This document shows positions 35,325 through 46,334 of a DNA stretch of 64,000 bases, piece after piece (the stretch's first letter is position 1; every line of letters starts with the position of its first letter). Source of the stretch: Labrys okinawensis (GTDB taxonomy: Bacteria > Pseudomonadota > Alphaproteobacteria > Rhizobiales > Labraceae); NCBI RefSeq assembly GCF_002982075.1, contig NZ_PUEJ01000004.1, positions 558,001 through 622,000 on the forward strand, read 5' to 3'. The position numbers and the translations under genes were made by a program. The notes under the pieces were generated by a model. That model did not search any database. It saw nothing but the letters and a program-made list of their open reading frames with translations, and was not told the origin of the DNA.

Positions 35325-36977
35325 ATGATTGCGCAAGAGCCGATCGCCGACCTGCCGACCCATCAGGTGACCAACCAGGTCCCGCCTTTGCTCGACTACA
35401 ACCTGTTCGACAGCGATCCAGGCCTGCAGGCAGCGCTCGCCCGCGAAGGCGCCGGCTGGGCCCGGGACGCCGCGAGCGCCTTCGGGGCCTCGATCGGCAG
35501 CGCCGAGACGATCGCGCTCGGCGAGGCCGCCGGCCGGCATACGCCGGAGCTGCACAGTTTCGACCGTTTCGGCCAGCGCATCGATCATGTCGAATTCCAT
35601 CCCGCCTATCATGCCCTGATGGCCCGCGGCCTGGAGGCAGGCATCCATTCCCTGCCCGCTTCCGGGCGGGCCGGCGGCTTCGTCGCCCATGCTGTCCTGG
35701 AGTATATGCTGACCCAGATCGAGCCCGGCGTGTGCTGTCCGATCACCATGACCGGCGCGAGCCTGGCCGTGCTGCGCCAGGCACCCGCCCTCTTCGGGCA
35801 ATGGGGCCCGCTCATCCGGGCCGATGCCTATGACGGCTCGGCCCGCCCGGCAGCCGAGAAGGCGGCGGCGACCATCGGCATGGCGATGACCGAAAAACAG
35901 GGCGGCTCCGATGTCCGCTCCAACACCACCCTCGCCAGACCGCTCGGCGAAGATCTTTACGAACTCACCGGACACAAATGGTTCTGTTCGGCCCCGATGT
36001 CGGACGGCTTCCTCACCTTGGCCCAGACCCCCGGCGGGCTCGCCTGTTTCTTCGTGCCGCGCTGGCGGCCGGACGGCACCCGCAATCCCATCTTCATCCA
36101 GCGCCTCAAGGACAAGCTCGGCAATCGCTCCAATGCCTCGGCCGAGATCGAATATGCCGGCGCTCTGGCCTGGCGTATCGGCGAGGAGGGCCGCGGCGTC
36201 GCCACCATCATGGCCATGGTCAACCAGACCCGGCTCGACGCCGCCCTGGTCTGCGCCGGCATGATGCGCCAATGCGCGGTGCAGGCCGTGCACCACGCCG
36301 CCCACCGCCACGCTTTCGGCAGGCTCCTGATCGAACAGCCCCTGATGCAGCCGGTCCTCGCCGACCTCGTCATCGAGGCGGAAGCGGCCACCATGCTGGT
36401 GATGCGCGTGGCCCGCGCCTTCGACGGCAAGACGCCGGAGGAGACCGCCTTCGCGCGCCTCGGTGCGGCCATCGCCAAGTTCTGGGTGACCAAGCGCCTC
36501 CCCAATCACAGCTATGAGGCGCTGGAATGTCTCGGCGGCAACGGCTTCGTGGAAGAGGGGCCGCTGGCCCGTTTCTATCGCGAGGCTCCCGTCAATGCGA
36601 TCTGGGAGGGCTCCGGCAACGTCAACGCACTCGACGTGCTGCGCGCGCTCGGCAAGGAGCCAGCGACCGTCGCGGCGCTGCGCGGTGAATTAAAGGCAGC
36701 GCAGGGGCTGGATCAGCGCTACGACGCCTTCGTCGCCGCCATCGAGAAAGCGATGCATGCCGGCGGCATGCAGGAGGCGCTGGCCCGCCGCCTGGTGGAA
36801 GATCTCGCTTTGGCGCTGGAAGCCTCGCTCCTGCTCCGCCACGGCCCTGCGCCAATGGCGGAAGCTTTCGTGGCCGGACGCCTCGATGGCGGAATGCGCG
36901 GCTGCTACGGCGCCCTCCCGGCCGGCCTGAGCCTGCAGCCGATTCTGGATCGGGCGAGAGTGGAACCTTCCCGGTAG
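35325..36977 (+). CDS. aidB: AidB-like acyl-CoA dehydrogenase
   Basis: A 550-residue flavoprotein of the AidB subfamily, longer than ordinary acyl-CoA dehydrogenases. It shows TNQVPPL then DYNLFDSDPGLQAAL at the N-terminus, GMAMTEKQGGSDVRSNTT near residue 185, and SYEALECLGGNGFVEE near 396, followed by a C-terminal helical domain. In E. coli AidB is part of the adaptive response to alkylation and binds DNA. No ada-like gene is adjacent here. Confidence 0.88.
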   Translation: MIAQEPIADLPTHQVTNQVPPLLDYNLFDSDPGLQAALAREGAGWARDAASAFGASIGSAETIALGEAAGRHTPELHSFDRFGQRIDHVEFHPAYHALMARGLEAGIHSLPASGRAGGFVAHAVLEYMLTQIEPGVCCPITMTGASLAVLRQAPALFGQWGPLIRADAYDGSARPAAEKAAATIGMAMTEKQGGSDVRSNTTLARPLGEDLYELTGHKWFCSAPMSDGFLTLAQTPGGLACFFVPRWRPDGTRNPIFIQRLKDKLGNRSNASAEIEYAGALAWRIGEEGRGVATIMAMVNQTRLDAALVCAGMMRQCAVQAVHHAAHRHAFGRLLIEQPLMQPVLADLVIEAEAATMLVMRVARAFDGKTPEETAFARLGAAIAKFWVTKRLPNHSYEALECLGGNGFVEEGPLARFYREAPVNAIWEGSGNVNALDVLRALGKEPATVAALRGELKAAQGLDQRYDAFVAAIEKAMHAGGMQEALARRLVEDLALALEASLLLRHGPAPMAEAFVAGRLDGGMRGCYGALPAGLSLQPILDRARVEPSR

Positions 36978-37049
36978 CATCGAGTGCCGGCTGCGCCAGT
37001 ATTCTCGAAACTTGGTAAACGCCGCCAATGGCGTAGAGCGGAGCAGCCG

Positions 37050-37136
37050 GCTGGGACCGTGAACGCCTCGACCGCCCCAGTGGAAACGGATGCTCGCCGC
37101 AAGGGCAGAGGTGGACGGGATGTCCGCGGTCCCAGC
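37050..37136. repeat. degenerate inverted repeat of the same class
   Basis: GCTGGGACCG at 37050-37059 and CGGTCCCAGC at 37127-37136 are perfect 10-bp inverted repeats; a small hairpin GGAC-n5-GTCC (37113-37125) lies inside the right arm. The TGGGACCG head is shared with the element split by the IS630 copy at 52.9-54.0 kb. The left internal hairpin has decayed. It lies between aidB and the convergent ialB gene. Confidence 0.5.
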
Positions 37137-37173
37137 CTCAGCTGCAACAATCGAAGGCCGATGCCTTCCGACT

Positions 37174-37728
37174 TCATTTCAGCTTGTCGAAACCTTCGCC
37201 AAAGCCCTTCAGGGTCAGGGGAATGCCGATGCCCTCTTCCGGCGTCTGGAAGATGATGAAGGTGGCTTCCTTGCCGGTACGCAGCATGCCGATCTGGGAA
37301 TCGTCGAGCACCACGTCGGCCAGGCAGCCCGTCGGCAGGCAGCGCACGAAGGCGGCGCGGCCGACATCCTTGCCGTCGATCTTGAGGCCGAGGCCGGACG
37401 GCAGCAGCACACCGAGCGGCGCGATCACCCGCAGCAGGCGGCTCTTCTGATCGGCCGTGCGCAGCACCAGCACCGACAGGGCCACATTGGGGCGATCGGA
37501 CGCAGTGACGGCCTGCACCAGCGCGCATTGTTCCTGCTGGGCTCCCGGCGGGGTATCGCAGCGCACCTGCCAGTTGTCGTGGGTCGAGCGCAGCACGCCG
37601 AGCTGATCGGTCTGCTGTGCGGCGGCAGGACCGCCCAGCACGGCAGCCGCCAGCAGGCCCGCAAGGGAAAGGCCGGTAACCCGTCGCAGCGGGGTCGCAA
37701 GCGCATGTTTCAGCATGTGTGCCAACAA
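37174..37728 (-). CDS. invasion-associated locus B (IalB) family periplasmic protein
   Basis: A 184-residue protein with an N-terminal signal peptide (residues about 10-38, ending PAAAQ). The mature part matches the IalB family: HDNWQVRCD, QEQCALVQAV, AAFVRCLPTGCLADVVLDD, with the paired cysteines typical of the family. IalB was named in Bartonella; in free-living Rhizobiales its role is unclear. It is transcribed away from the cox operon. Confidence 0.82.
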   Translation of the reverse strand: MLAHMLKHALATPLRRVTGLSLAGLLAAAVLGGPAAAQQTDQLGVLRSTHDNWQVRCDTPPGAQQEQCALVQAVTASDRPNVALSVLVLRTADQKSRLLRVIAPLGVLLPSGLGLKIDGKDVGRAAFVRCLPTGCLADVVLDDSQIGMLRTGKEATFIIFQTPEEGIGIPLTLKGFGEGFDKLK

Positions 37729-38082
37729 GGTACATCCTCGCCGAATCAGGGCCCGCGGGCCCGGTTTGGATTTCTGTCGCGACGGGTAGCAGACAGGCCC
37801 TGACTGTCAAGCATGGCGCCGCGACGGCGTCCGGCCCAAGTTGACGGCACATCATGGCGCTTTCGCGCCCAATTGCCGCACAAACCGTGGACGTCGAACC
37901 ATTGCGATGCGCTGTGGATTGTGGTTTTTGAGTGACCGTGTGCTTTACATGAGTTCCAATCCGTGAAATCTGCGCGCCAGAGAGTTTTGCGCGATTGGCG
38001 CTCCCGACCGGTAACGAGCCAGGTGGCGTATCACGTGCCGTATGGGCTGCGTCGTGTCGGCGGGGAATTGGAGAGAAGGCGG
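37729..38082. promoter_or_regulatory. spacer upstream of the cytochrome oxidase operon
   Basis: A 354-bp spacer between ialB (minus) and ctaC (plus). It contains a 14-bp perfect palindrome, GGGCCCGCGGGCCC, at 37749-37762 and otherwise ordinary sequence. It must hold the promoters of both genes, but no reliable -10/-35 pair was identified by eye. An in-frame extension of ctaC up to 37963 is present but lacks signal-peptide logic. Confidence 0.35.
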
Positions 38083-38949
38083 ATGGCTTTCCAGGCTAGG
38101 AAGAAAATGGGCGGGGTGGCACTGTCATCGCTGCTGTGGGGCCTCATCATCGGCACGGCCAGCGCCGAAGAGGCCGCCAAGGGCGGCCTCGGCGAGCCGC
38201 AGCCCTGGCAGATGGGCCTGCAGGAACCCGCCACGCCGGTGATGGAATATATCAACTGGTTCCATACCTATGTGATGTGGTTCATCGTCCCCATCACCCT
38301 CTTCGTGATGGTCCTGCTGCTCTATGTGATCATCCGCTTCAACAAGAAGGCCAACCCGGTCCCCTCCAAGGTCACGCACAACACCATCCTGGAGGTGGCG
38401 TGGACGGTGCTGCCGATCCTGGTGCTGGTCTGCATCGCCCTGCCTTCGTTCAAGCTCCTCTATATGGAGGAAGTGATTCCGAAGGCCGACCTGACTATCA
38501 AGGCGACGGGCAGCCAGTGGTACTGGGATTACGAATATCCCGACAATGGCGACATCTCCTTCTCGTCCACCATGGTGCGCGACCTGCCCATGAGCGATCC
38601 GCTGCGCCTGCTCAAGGTGGACAACGAGGTGGTCGTGCCCGTGAACAAGACGGTGGTGGTGCAGGTCACCTCCAACGACGTGATTCACTCCTTCTCGGTG
38701 AACTCCTTCGGCATCAAGATCGACGCCATTCCCGGCCGCCTGAACCAGACCTGGTTCAAGGCCACCCGCGAAGGCATGTATTATGGCCAGTGCTCGCGCC
38801 TTTGCGGCCGCGACCATGCCTTCATGCCGATCGCCTTCCGCGTGGTGAGCGACGAGGAGTTCCAGAAGTGGGTGGCCAGCAAGAAGACTGCAATGAACGG
38901 CGCCGCCCCGGACAAGGTCGCAGCCGCGACCTCCGTCGTAGTAAAGTAA
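38083..38949 (+). CDS. ctaC: cytochrome c oxidase subunit II
   Basis: A 288-residue CuA-containing subunit: signal peptide (to SAEE, about residue 29), two membrane helices (about 60-82 and 103-122) and a periplasmic cupredoxin domain. The aromatic patch is SQWYWDYEYP; CuA ligands are in C237-SRL-C241 with His245 and Met248 in RDHAFM, plus the upstream His in NDVIHSFSV. The usual Glu of CSE(L/I)C is Arg239 here. The ATG at 38083 follows GAGAAGG. It receives electrons from cytochrome c and starts the operon. Confidence 0.92.
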   Translation: MAFQARKKMGGVALSSLLWGLIIGTASAEEAAKGGLGEPQPWQMGLQEPATPVMEYINWFHTYVMWFIVPITLFVMVLLLYVIIRFNKKANPVPSKVTHNTILEVAWTVLPILVLVCIALPSFKLLYMEEVIPKADLTIKATGSQWYWDYEYPDNGDISFSSTMVRDLPMSDPLRLLKVDNEVVVPVNKTVVVQVTSNDVIHSFSVNSFGIKIDAIPGRLNQTWFKATREGMYYGQCSRLCGRDHAFMPIAFRVVSDEEFQKWVASKKTAMNGAAPDKVAAATSVVVK

Positions 38950-40614
<1,665 letters not shown>

Positions 40615-40639
40615 GCCCCTCGAACGCCTGAGCTTTCGG

Positions 40640-40667
40640 GAGGGCGGCCGCTTCGACGGCCGCCCTC
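40640..40667 (+). terminator. GC-rich stem-loop between ctaD and ctaB
   Basis: Perfect 11-bp stem GAGGGCGGCCG-CTTCGA-CGGCCGCCCTC without a T-tract, in the 168-bp gap between ctaD and ctaB. It could stabilise the upstream message or reduce read-through so that ctaC-ctaD is made in excess of the assembly genes. Confidence 0.5.
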
Positions 40668-40782
40668 CTGCCTCCACAACTCCCGCGGTTTCCTGCTCGA
40701 GCCTTCCCGCGAGGAAGTCTCCAGCAAGCAACCAGCCCCAAAGGCAGCCGGCCGAGGCCGGTACGACGAGAAGGAACGTTCA

Positions 40783-41715
40783 TTGACCGATATCGGCATG
40801 CCCATCCAAGGCGAGGCTGACGATGCTGTCCCCGTGATCAGCATCGCGTCGGTTGGCGACTTCCTGGCCCTGCTCAAGCCGCGTGTGATGTCGCTGGTGG
40901 TCTTCACCGCCCTCACCGGCATGGTCGTGGCTCCCGGCCAGATCCATCCTGTCATCGGCCTTGCCGCCCTGATCGCCATCGCGGTCGGCGCGGGTGCCTC
41001 CGGCGCCCTCAACATGTGGTACGATGCCGACATCGACGCCGTGATGTCGCGCACGCGCAACCGCCCGGTTCCGGCCGGCCGCGTCAGCCCGGGCGAAGCG
41101 CTCGCCTTCGGCATCATCCTGTCCGGCCTGTCGGTGCTGGCGCTCGGCGTCTTCACCAATTTCCTCGCCGCGGGCCTGCTCGCCTTCACCATCTTCTTCT
41201 ACGTGGTGATCTACACCATGTGGCTGAAGCGCTGGACGGTGCAGAACATCGTCATCGGCGGCGCGGCGGGCGCCCTGCCCCCGGTCGTCGCCTATGCCGC
41301 GGTGACCGGCACGGTGACGGTGGAAAGCCTCGTCCTCTTCGCCCTGATCTTCATGTGGACCCCGCCCCATTTCTGGGCCCTGGCGCTGTTCAAGTCGGGC
41401 GACTACGAAAAGGCCGGCGTACCGATGCTGCCCGTGGTGGCGGGAGACCACGAGACCCGGCGCCAGATCCTGATCTACACGGTGCTGCTGGCCCCGATCG
41501 GCATGCTGCCCTGGCTGCTCGGCTATGCCCATTGGAGCTATGGCGTGGTCGCGGGCCTCGGCGGGCTCGGCATGCTCGGCCTCGCCGTCGACATCTGGCG
41601 CAAGCCCGGCGACATGGGACCGGCCAAGCGCATGTTCGGCTACTCGATCCTCTATCTGTTCGTGCTGTTCGCCTGCCTGCTCGGCGAGGCGCTGGTGATG
41701 AGGATCCTGGCATGA
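40783..41715 (+). CDS. ctaB: protohaem IX farnesyltransferase
   Basis: A 310-residue UbiA-superfamily enzyme with about nine helices. The prenyl-diphosphate motif is [19 protein letters not shown] near residue 83; a second polar loop, [19 protein letters not shown], is typical of haem O synthase. It makes haem O for the oxidase. The start is a TTG at 40783 with AAGGA 8 bases upstream. The next gene overlaps its stop (ATGA). Confidence 0.92.
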   Translation: MTDIGMPIQGEADDAVPVISIASVGDFLALLKPRVMSLVVFTALTGMVVAPGQIHPVIGLAALIAIAVGAGASGALNMWYDADIDAVMSRTRNRPVPAGRVSPGEALAFGIILSGLSVLALGVFTNFLAAGLLAFTIFFYVVIYTMWLKRWTVQNIVIGGAAGALPPVVAYAAVTGTVTVESLVLFALIFMWTPPHFWALALFKSGDYEKAGVPMLPVVAGDHETRRQILIYTVLLAPIGMLPWLLGYAHWSYGVVAGLGGLGMLGLAVDIWRKPGDMGPAKRMFGYSILYLFVLFACLLGEALVMRILA

Positions 41716-41957
41716 TGGCACATCATCTGTGGTTCATCGGTCCGGCCCTGATCATCCTGCTGCTGATCATCCTGTTCCGCCCCCTCGCCTATCAGCGTCC
41801 GCCTCGCGACAGCTGGGTCGCCCGGCTGGCACCCGACCAGGCACGCAAGCTGCATTGGCGCTCCATCGCGATCGCCGCCGCCCTGATCGCCTTCGTGCTG
41901 CTCGTCTATGCCGTGAGCTTCGTCAAGGGCCCCGGCGTTCTCGACAAGGGGTTCTAG
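41712..41957 (+). CDS. small CoxF-like membrane protein
   Basis: An 81-residue protein with two membrane segments (about 6-23 and 52-70). It lies between ctaB and ctaG, the position of the small coxF gene in Rhizobiales. It overlaps ctaB by 4 bp and ends 1 bp before ctaG. The function is not known; an assembly role is inferred from position only. A second ATG at 41715 is possible. Confidence 0.65.
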   Translation: MMAHHLWFIGPALIILLLIILFRPLAYQRPPRDSWVARLAPDQARKLHWRSIAIAAALIAFVLLVYAVSFVKGPGVLDKGF

Positions 41958-41958
41958 A

Positions 41959-42579
41959 ATGGCCGGAATGCCCGACAAGTCCTCCCCTGCGCGCCCCAAG
42001 GTCGGCAATGGTGTCATCGCGGTGTCCTGCATCGCGTTCGTGGCATCGATGGTGGGTGCGGCCTATGCCGCCGTACCGCTCTATACGCTGTTCTGCCAGG
42101 TCACCGGCTTTGCGGGTACCACGCGCGTCGCCGAGGCTGCCCCGGGCCAGATCCTCGACCGCAGCTTCGAAGTGCGTTTCGATTCGAACATCAACCCGGC
42201 CCTGCCCTGGAAGTTCGAGCCCGAACAGCGTTCGGTGACGGTCAAGGCCGGCGAGGTGAAGACGGTCTATTACAAGATCACCAACCTCTCCTCGGAAACC
42301 ACCTATGCCGCGGCCGCCTACAATGTGACGCCGCAGGAAACCGGTGCGTATTTCTCGAAGATCCAGTGCTTCTGCTTCACCAACCAGAAACTGGGACCGG
42401 GCGAGAGCCAGGAATTGCCGGTGGTCTTCTTCGTCGATCCCGCGATCGACAAGGTCGACTATCTTGCCGGCGTGCGCACGATCACGCTTTCCTACACCTA
42501 CTATCCGGCCAAGCCTCCCGCGACACCGCTCGCGGCGGCCGAACCGAAAACCGACACGTCGAGCAAACCGCAGTTATAA
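41959..42579 (+). CDS. ctaG: cytochrome c oxidase assembly protein CtaG (Cox11)
   Basis: A 206-residue protein with one N-terminal helix (about 17-40, followed by [17 protein letters not shown]) and a periplasmic beta-barrel domain. The copper-binding motif CFCF is in [14 protein letters not shown] near residue 137. Cox11 delivers copper to the CuB site of subunit I. It is embedded in the cta operon, starting 1 bp after the coxF-like gene. Confidence 0.93.
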   Translation: MAGMPDKSSPARPKVGNGVIAVSCIAFVASMVGAAYAAVPLYTLFCQVTGFAGTTRVAEAAPGQILDRSFEVRFDSNINPALPWKFEPEQRSVTVKAGEVKTVYYKITNLSSETTYAAAAYNVTPQETGAYFSKIQCFCFTNQKLGPGESQELPVVFFVDPAIDKVDYLAGVRTITLSYTYYPAKPPATPLAAAEPKTDTSSKPQL

Positions 42580-42610
42580 GTTCCCGGGCGACCGGCATCT
42601 GGAGAAAGCC

Positions 42611-43447
42611 ATGGCTCAGACCAAGAACCATGATTACCACCTCGTCAACCCGAGCCCGTGGCCGTTCGTCGGCTCGATGGCGGCTTTCGTTCTGGCCATC
42701 GGCCTGATCACCTGGATGCACAAATATTCCTACGGCCCCCTGGTGTTCGGCGTCGGCCTGATCGGCGTGCTCTACACCATGCTGATGTGGTGGTGGGACG
42801 TCATCAAGGAAGCCTCCGAGGGCGACCACACCCCGGTTGTGCAGCTCCATCACCGCTACGGCATGATGCTGTTCATCGCGTCGGAGGTGATGTTCTTCGT
42901 CGCCTGGTTCTGGGCCTATTTCGACGTCGCCCTCTTCCCCGGCGAGTCGGCGGAGGTCGCCCGCACCGCGCTGACGGGCGGCGTCTGGCCGCCCAAGGGC
43001 ATCGAGACTCTCGATCCCTGGCATCTGCCGCTCCTGAACACGCTGATCCTGCTCACCTCCGGCACCACGGTGACCTGGGCCCATCACGCCTTGCTCGAGG
43101 GCGACCAGAAGGGCCTGAGGAACGGCCTGATCCTGACGGTGGTTCTCGGCGTGATCTTCACGCTGTGCCAGGCCTATGAATATGCCCACGCACCGTTCTC
43201 CTTCTCGGGCCACATCTACGGTTCGACCTTCTTCATGGCCACGGGCTTCCACGGCTTCCACGTGATCGTCGGCACCATCTTCCTGGCGGTCTGCCTGTTG
43301 CGCGCCAATCTGGGCCAGTTCACCCAGCGCCATCACCTCGGCTTCGAATTCGCCGCCTGGTACTGGCACTTCGTCGACGTGGTCTGGCTGTTCCTGTTCG
43401 CCTGCATCTACATCTGGGGCTATGGTCCCGGCGGCGTGCACGGCTGA
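42611..43447 (+). CDS. ctaE: cytochrome c oxidase subunit III
   Basis: A 278-residue subunit with seven predicted helices. Motifs: [36 protein letters not shown] near residue 95, [19 protein letters not shown] near 210 and [15 protein letters not shown] near 247. Subunit III stabilises the oxidase core. It starts 31 bp after ctaG with GGAG upstream. Confidence 0.95.
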   Translation: MAQTKNHDYHLVNPSPWPFVGSMAAFVLAIGLITWMHKYSYGPLVFGVGLIGVLYTMLMWWWDVIKEASEGDHTPVVQLHHRYGMMLFIASEVMFFVAWFWAYFDVALFPGESAEVARTALTGGVWPPKGIETLDPWHLPLLNTLILLTSGTTVTWAHHALLEGDQKGLRNGLILTVVLGVIFTLCQAYEYAHAPFSFSGHIYGSTFFMATGFHGFHVIVGTIFLAVCLLRANLGQFTQRHHLGFEFAAWYWHFVDVVWLFLFACIYIWGYGPGGVHG

Positions 43448-43471
43448 GCCGCCTTCATACGATCAACGAGG

Positions 43472-43500
43472 CGGCCGGGGTTACCCGGCCGTTTCCTTTT
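43472..43500 (+). terminator. terminator-like hairpin after ctaE
   Basis: CGGCCGGG-GTTA-CCCGGCCG (43472-43491) followed by TTTCCTTTT. It sits between ctaE and the DUF983 gene and looks like an intrinsic terminator, perhaps partial, since the following genes have no evident promoter. Confidence 0.7.
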
Positions 43501-43511
43501 GGGGCCTCGCG

Positions 43512-43889
43512 ATGCCGCAAGATCACCAATACCCGCCGCTTTCACCCTTCCAGACCGGCTCGCGCGGCAAATGCCCCCGTTGCGGCCAGGGCAAGCTCTT
43601 CGACGGCTTCATCAGCCTCAAGCCGAAATGCAGCGCTTGCGGCCTGGACTACAGCTTTGCCGATTCGGGCGATGGGCCGGCCGTCCTGGTGATCCTGGTC
43701 GCCGGCTTCATCCTGCTGGGTGCGGCCGTCTATGTCGAATTCACCTTCTCACCCCCGGTCTGGGTGCACGTCATTCTCTGGCTGCCGCTTTCCCTCGCTG
43801 TTTGTCTGGGATTGCTGCGCTGGATGAAGGGCGTCCTCGTCGCCCTGCAATACACCAACAAGGCGGCCGAGGGCCGGCTGGAAGAATGA
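43512..43889 (+). CDS. DUF983-domain protein
   Basis: A 125-residue protein with an N-terminal zinc-ribbon-like part (CPRCGQGKLFDGF, CSACGLDYSF) and two membrane helices (about 57-77 and 83-102). The family is regularly found between ctaE and SURF1 in Alphaproteobacteria and is presumed to help oxidase assembly. The exact function is not established. It overlaps SURF1 by 4 bp. Confidence 0.78.
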   Translation: MPQDHQYPPLSPFQTGSRGKCPRCGQGKLFDGFISLKPKCSACGLDYSFADSGDGPAVLVILVAGFILLGAAVYVEFTFSPPVWVHVILWLPLSLAVCLGLLRWMKGVLVALQYTNKAAEGRLEE

Positions 43890-44641
43890 CGGGGTCCGCA
43901 CTCTCCTCACGTCCGCGCTCGCTCCTGGCGCTGACGATCTCGATGCTGGTGATGGGCGCCTTCCTGGTCGGTCTCGGCATCTGGCAGCTCGAACGTCTAC
44001 AGTGGAAGCTCGGCCTGCTCAAGGAGATTGCCGATCGCACCACCGCGGCTCCGGTCGCTCCGCCCCCCGAAGCCGATTGGCCGCACCTGACGCGGGACGG
44101 TCTCGAATACCGGCATTGGCAGGTCTCGGGAACCTTCGACCACGCCAAAGAGATCCGCTCCTTCACCAATCTGCCCGATGTCAAAGGGCGGTTTCGCGGT
44201 GTGGGCTATTGGGTGCTGACGCCGCTCATCCGTCCCGATGGTTCCACCATCCTGATCAATCGCGGCTTCGTGCCCGAGAGCGCCAAGGATCCCGCCAGCC
44301 GCCAAGCCGGGCAGATCGCGGGCCCTGTCACCGTCTCCGGCCTCGCCCGCTGGACGGAGGACCGCAATCTCTTCACGCCGGCGGACGATCCCCTCGCCGG
44401 CAACTGGTTCACGCGCGACATCGCCGGCATTGCCAAGGCCGAGGGGTTGACGCGGGTCGCACCCTTCTTCATCGATGCCGATGCCAGCGCCCCCGGCGGC
44501 CTGCCCCAGGGCGGAGAGACCATTCTCACCTTCCCCAACAACCATCTGCAATATGCGCTGACCTGGTTCGGTCTCGCCCTCGGCCTCGTCGGGGTCTACA
44601 TCGCCTTCGTCCTGCGCTACCGGCGGAGTTCAAAAAGCTAG
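43886..44641 (+). CDS. SURF1-family cytochrome oxidase assembly protein
   Basis: A 251-residue protein with an N-terminal helix (about 12-33, GLGIWQLERLQWK) and a C-terminal helix (about 220-240), enclosing a periplasmic domain with ILINRGFVP near 133. SURF1 helps insert haem a into subunit I. The ATG at 43886 overlaps the DUF983 stop. Confidence 0.88.
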   Translation: MTGSALSSRPRSLLALTISMLVMGAFLVGLGIWQLERLQWKLGLLKEIADRTTAAPVAPPPEADWPHLTRDGLEYRHWQVSGTFDHAKEIRSFTNLPDVKGRFRGVGYWVLTPLIRPDGSTILINRGFVPESAKDPASRQAGQIAGPVTVSGLARWTEDRNLFTPADDPLAGNWFTRDIAGIAKAEGLTRVAPFFIDADASAPGGLPQGGETILTFPNNHLQYALTWFGLALGLVGVYIAFVLRYRRSSKS

Positions 44642-44677
44642 GCCGCGTCGCCAAGTATGGCCTAGCGGGCTGGAATG

Positions 44678-44758
44678 TCGTCTTGCGAGCGCAGCGAAAC
44701 GATCCAGTCTCTCCGCCCTGATGAAATCAGGATTGCTCCGCTGAGCCCGCAATGACGA
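44678..44758. repeat. palindromic repeat (TCGTC-n-TTGCG ... CGCAATGACGA)
   Basis: An imperfect inverted repeat of about 30-nt arms: TCGTCTTGCGAGCGCAGCG on the left, and on the right the complement of TCGTCATTGCGGGCTCAGCG. Similar CGTCATTGCGAGCGCAGCGA sequences occur widely as dispersed repeats in Rhizobiales genomes. It fills the gap after SURF1. The rest of the 44642-44921 spacer holds no gene. Confidence 0.65.
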
Positions 44759-44921
44759 TGAAATAGGCCGGTGATCGGGGCCAGGAGCGGCGCATTCAAG
44801 CCAGCAGGCGGCGATACGCGCCTTGCCCGCCGGCCCCGGGCGGATTACAGGATGAAGACTTGTGTCCAGGACGGCGCGCGGCCGGCATCGGCGGCGCTTC
44901 CGGCACCGAAAGGATAGAACC

Positions 44922-46334
44922 GTGCACTATGTCTCCACGCGGGGCGAAGCCCCCGTTCTCGGCTTTTGCGATGCCCTGCTCGCCGGTCTTGCCCGCGACG
45001 GCGGGCTCTATGTGCCGCAGCATTGGCCGGTTCTGTCCCACGCCCAGATCGCCGCCTTTGCGGGCAAGCCCTATTGGCAAGTGGCCGAGGCGGTGATCTC
45101 GCCCTTCGTCGGCGGTGAGATCGAGCCGGCGGCCCTGCGCCGGATGATCCAGGAAGCCTATGGCAGCTTCGGCCATCCGGCCGTCGTGCCGCTGGTGCAG
45201 ATCGGCGACAATCTTTTCGTGCAGGAACTGTTCCACGGCCCCACCCTCGCCTTCAAGGACGTGGCGATGCAGTTGCTCGCCCGGCTGATGGATCATGCCC
45301 TGAAGGCCCGCAACAAGCGCGCCACCATCGTCGGCGCCACCTCGGGCGACACCGGCAGCGCCGCCATCGAGGCTTTCCGCGGCCTCGAACAGGTCGACAT
45401 CGTCATCCTCTATCCGCATGGCCGCGTCTCCGAGGTGCAGCGCCGGCAAATGACCACGGTCAATGCCGCCAATGTCCATGCGGTTGCGCTGGAGGGCAAT
45501 TTCGACGATTGCCAGGCGCAGTTGAAGGCGATGTTCAACCATCTCGAATTCCGCGACGAGATCGGCCTGTCGGGTGTCAATTCCATCAACTGGGCCCGCA
45601 TCGTGGCCCAGATCGTCTATTATTTCACCGCCGCGGTGGCCCTGGGCGCACCGCATCGCAAAGTGTCCTTCTCGGTGCCCACGGGCAATTTCGGCGATAT
45701 TTTCGCCGGCTACGTCGCCAAGCGCATGGGCCTGCCGATCGAGCGGCTCCTGATCGCCACCAATGTCAACGACATCCTGGCGCGCACCATCGCGACCGGC
45801 GTCTACGAGGCGCGCGGCGTGACGGAGACCTCCTCTCCCTCGATGGATATCCAGGTCTCCTCCAATTTCGAACGGCTGCTCTTCGACGCCTATCGCCGCG
45901 ATGCCGGCCAGGTGCGCCGCCTGATGGGCAACCTTGCCCAGTCCGGAGCCTTCGAGATCGACGAAGGCGCCTATGACGCCATCTGTGCGGAGTTCGACGC
46001 CGAGCGCGCCGACGAGAAGGAGGTCGGCAAGACGATCGGGATGGTCTGGCGCAATGCCGGCTATCTCCTGGATCCGCACACGGCCGTCGGCGTGATGGCG
46101 GCGTGGAAAGCCGAACCCGATCGCCGCGTGCCCATGGTCGTGCTCGGCACCGCCCATCCCGCCAAGTTCCCAACCGCCGTGAAGGATGCCTCCGGCGTCG
46201 AACCCAAGCTGCCGGATGCTCTTGCCGATCTCTATGAGCGGCCCGAGCGCTTTACCGTCCTGCCCAATGACCTTGGAGTGCTGGAGGCCTTCGTCCGCAA
46301 GCATTCCCGCGCGGCACAGGGTGCCGCCGCATGA
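44922..46334 (+). CDS. thrC: threonine synthase
   Basis: A 470-residue PLP enzyme of fold type II. It opens with YVSTRGEAPVLGFCDALLAG, has the PLP lysine in HGPTLAFKDVAMQLL near residue 110, GATSGDTGSAAIEAFRG near 145 and SVPTGNFGDIFAGYVAKRMG near 248. It converts O-phosphohomoserine to threonine. The GTG at 44922 is preferred, with AAAGGA 7 bases upstream. It overlaps the peptidase gene by 4 bp. Confidence 0.93.
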   Translation: MHYVSTRGEAPVLGFCDALLAGLARDGGLYVPQHWPVLSHAQIAAFAGKPYWQVAEAVISPFVGGEIEPAALRRMIQEAYGSFGHPAVVPLVQIGDNLFVQELFHGPTLAFKDVAMQLLARLMDHALKARNKRATIVGATSGDTGSAAIEAFRGLEQVDIVILYPHGRVSEVQRRQMTTVNAANVHAVALEGNFDDCQAQLKAMFNHLEFRDEIGLSGVNSINWARIVAQIVYYFTAAVALGAPHRKVSFSVPTGNFGDIFAGYVAKRMGLPIERLLIATNVNDILARTIATGVYEARGVTETSSPSMDIQVSSNFERLLFDAYRRDAGQVRRLMGNLAQSGAFEIDEGAYDAICAEFDAERADEKEVGKTIGMVWRNAGYLLDPHTAVGVMAAWKAEPDRRVPMVVLGTAHPAKFPTAVKDASGVEPKLPDALADLYERPERFTVLPNDLGVLEAFVRKHSRAAQGAAA

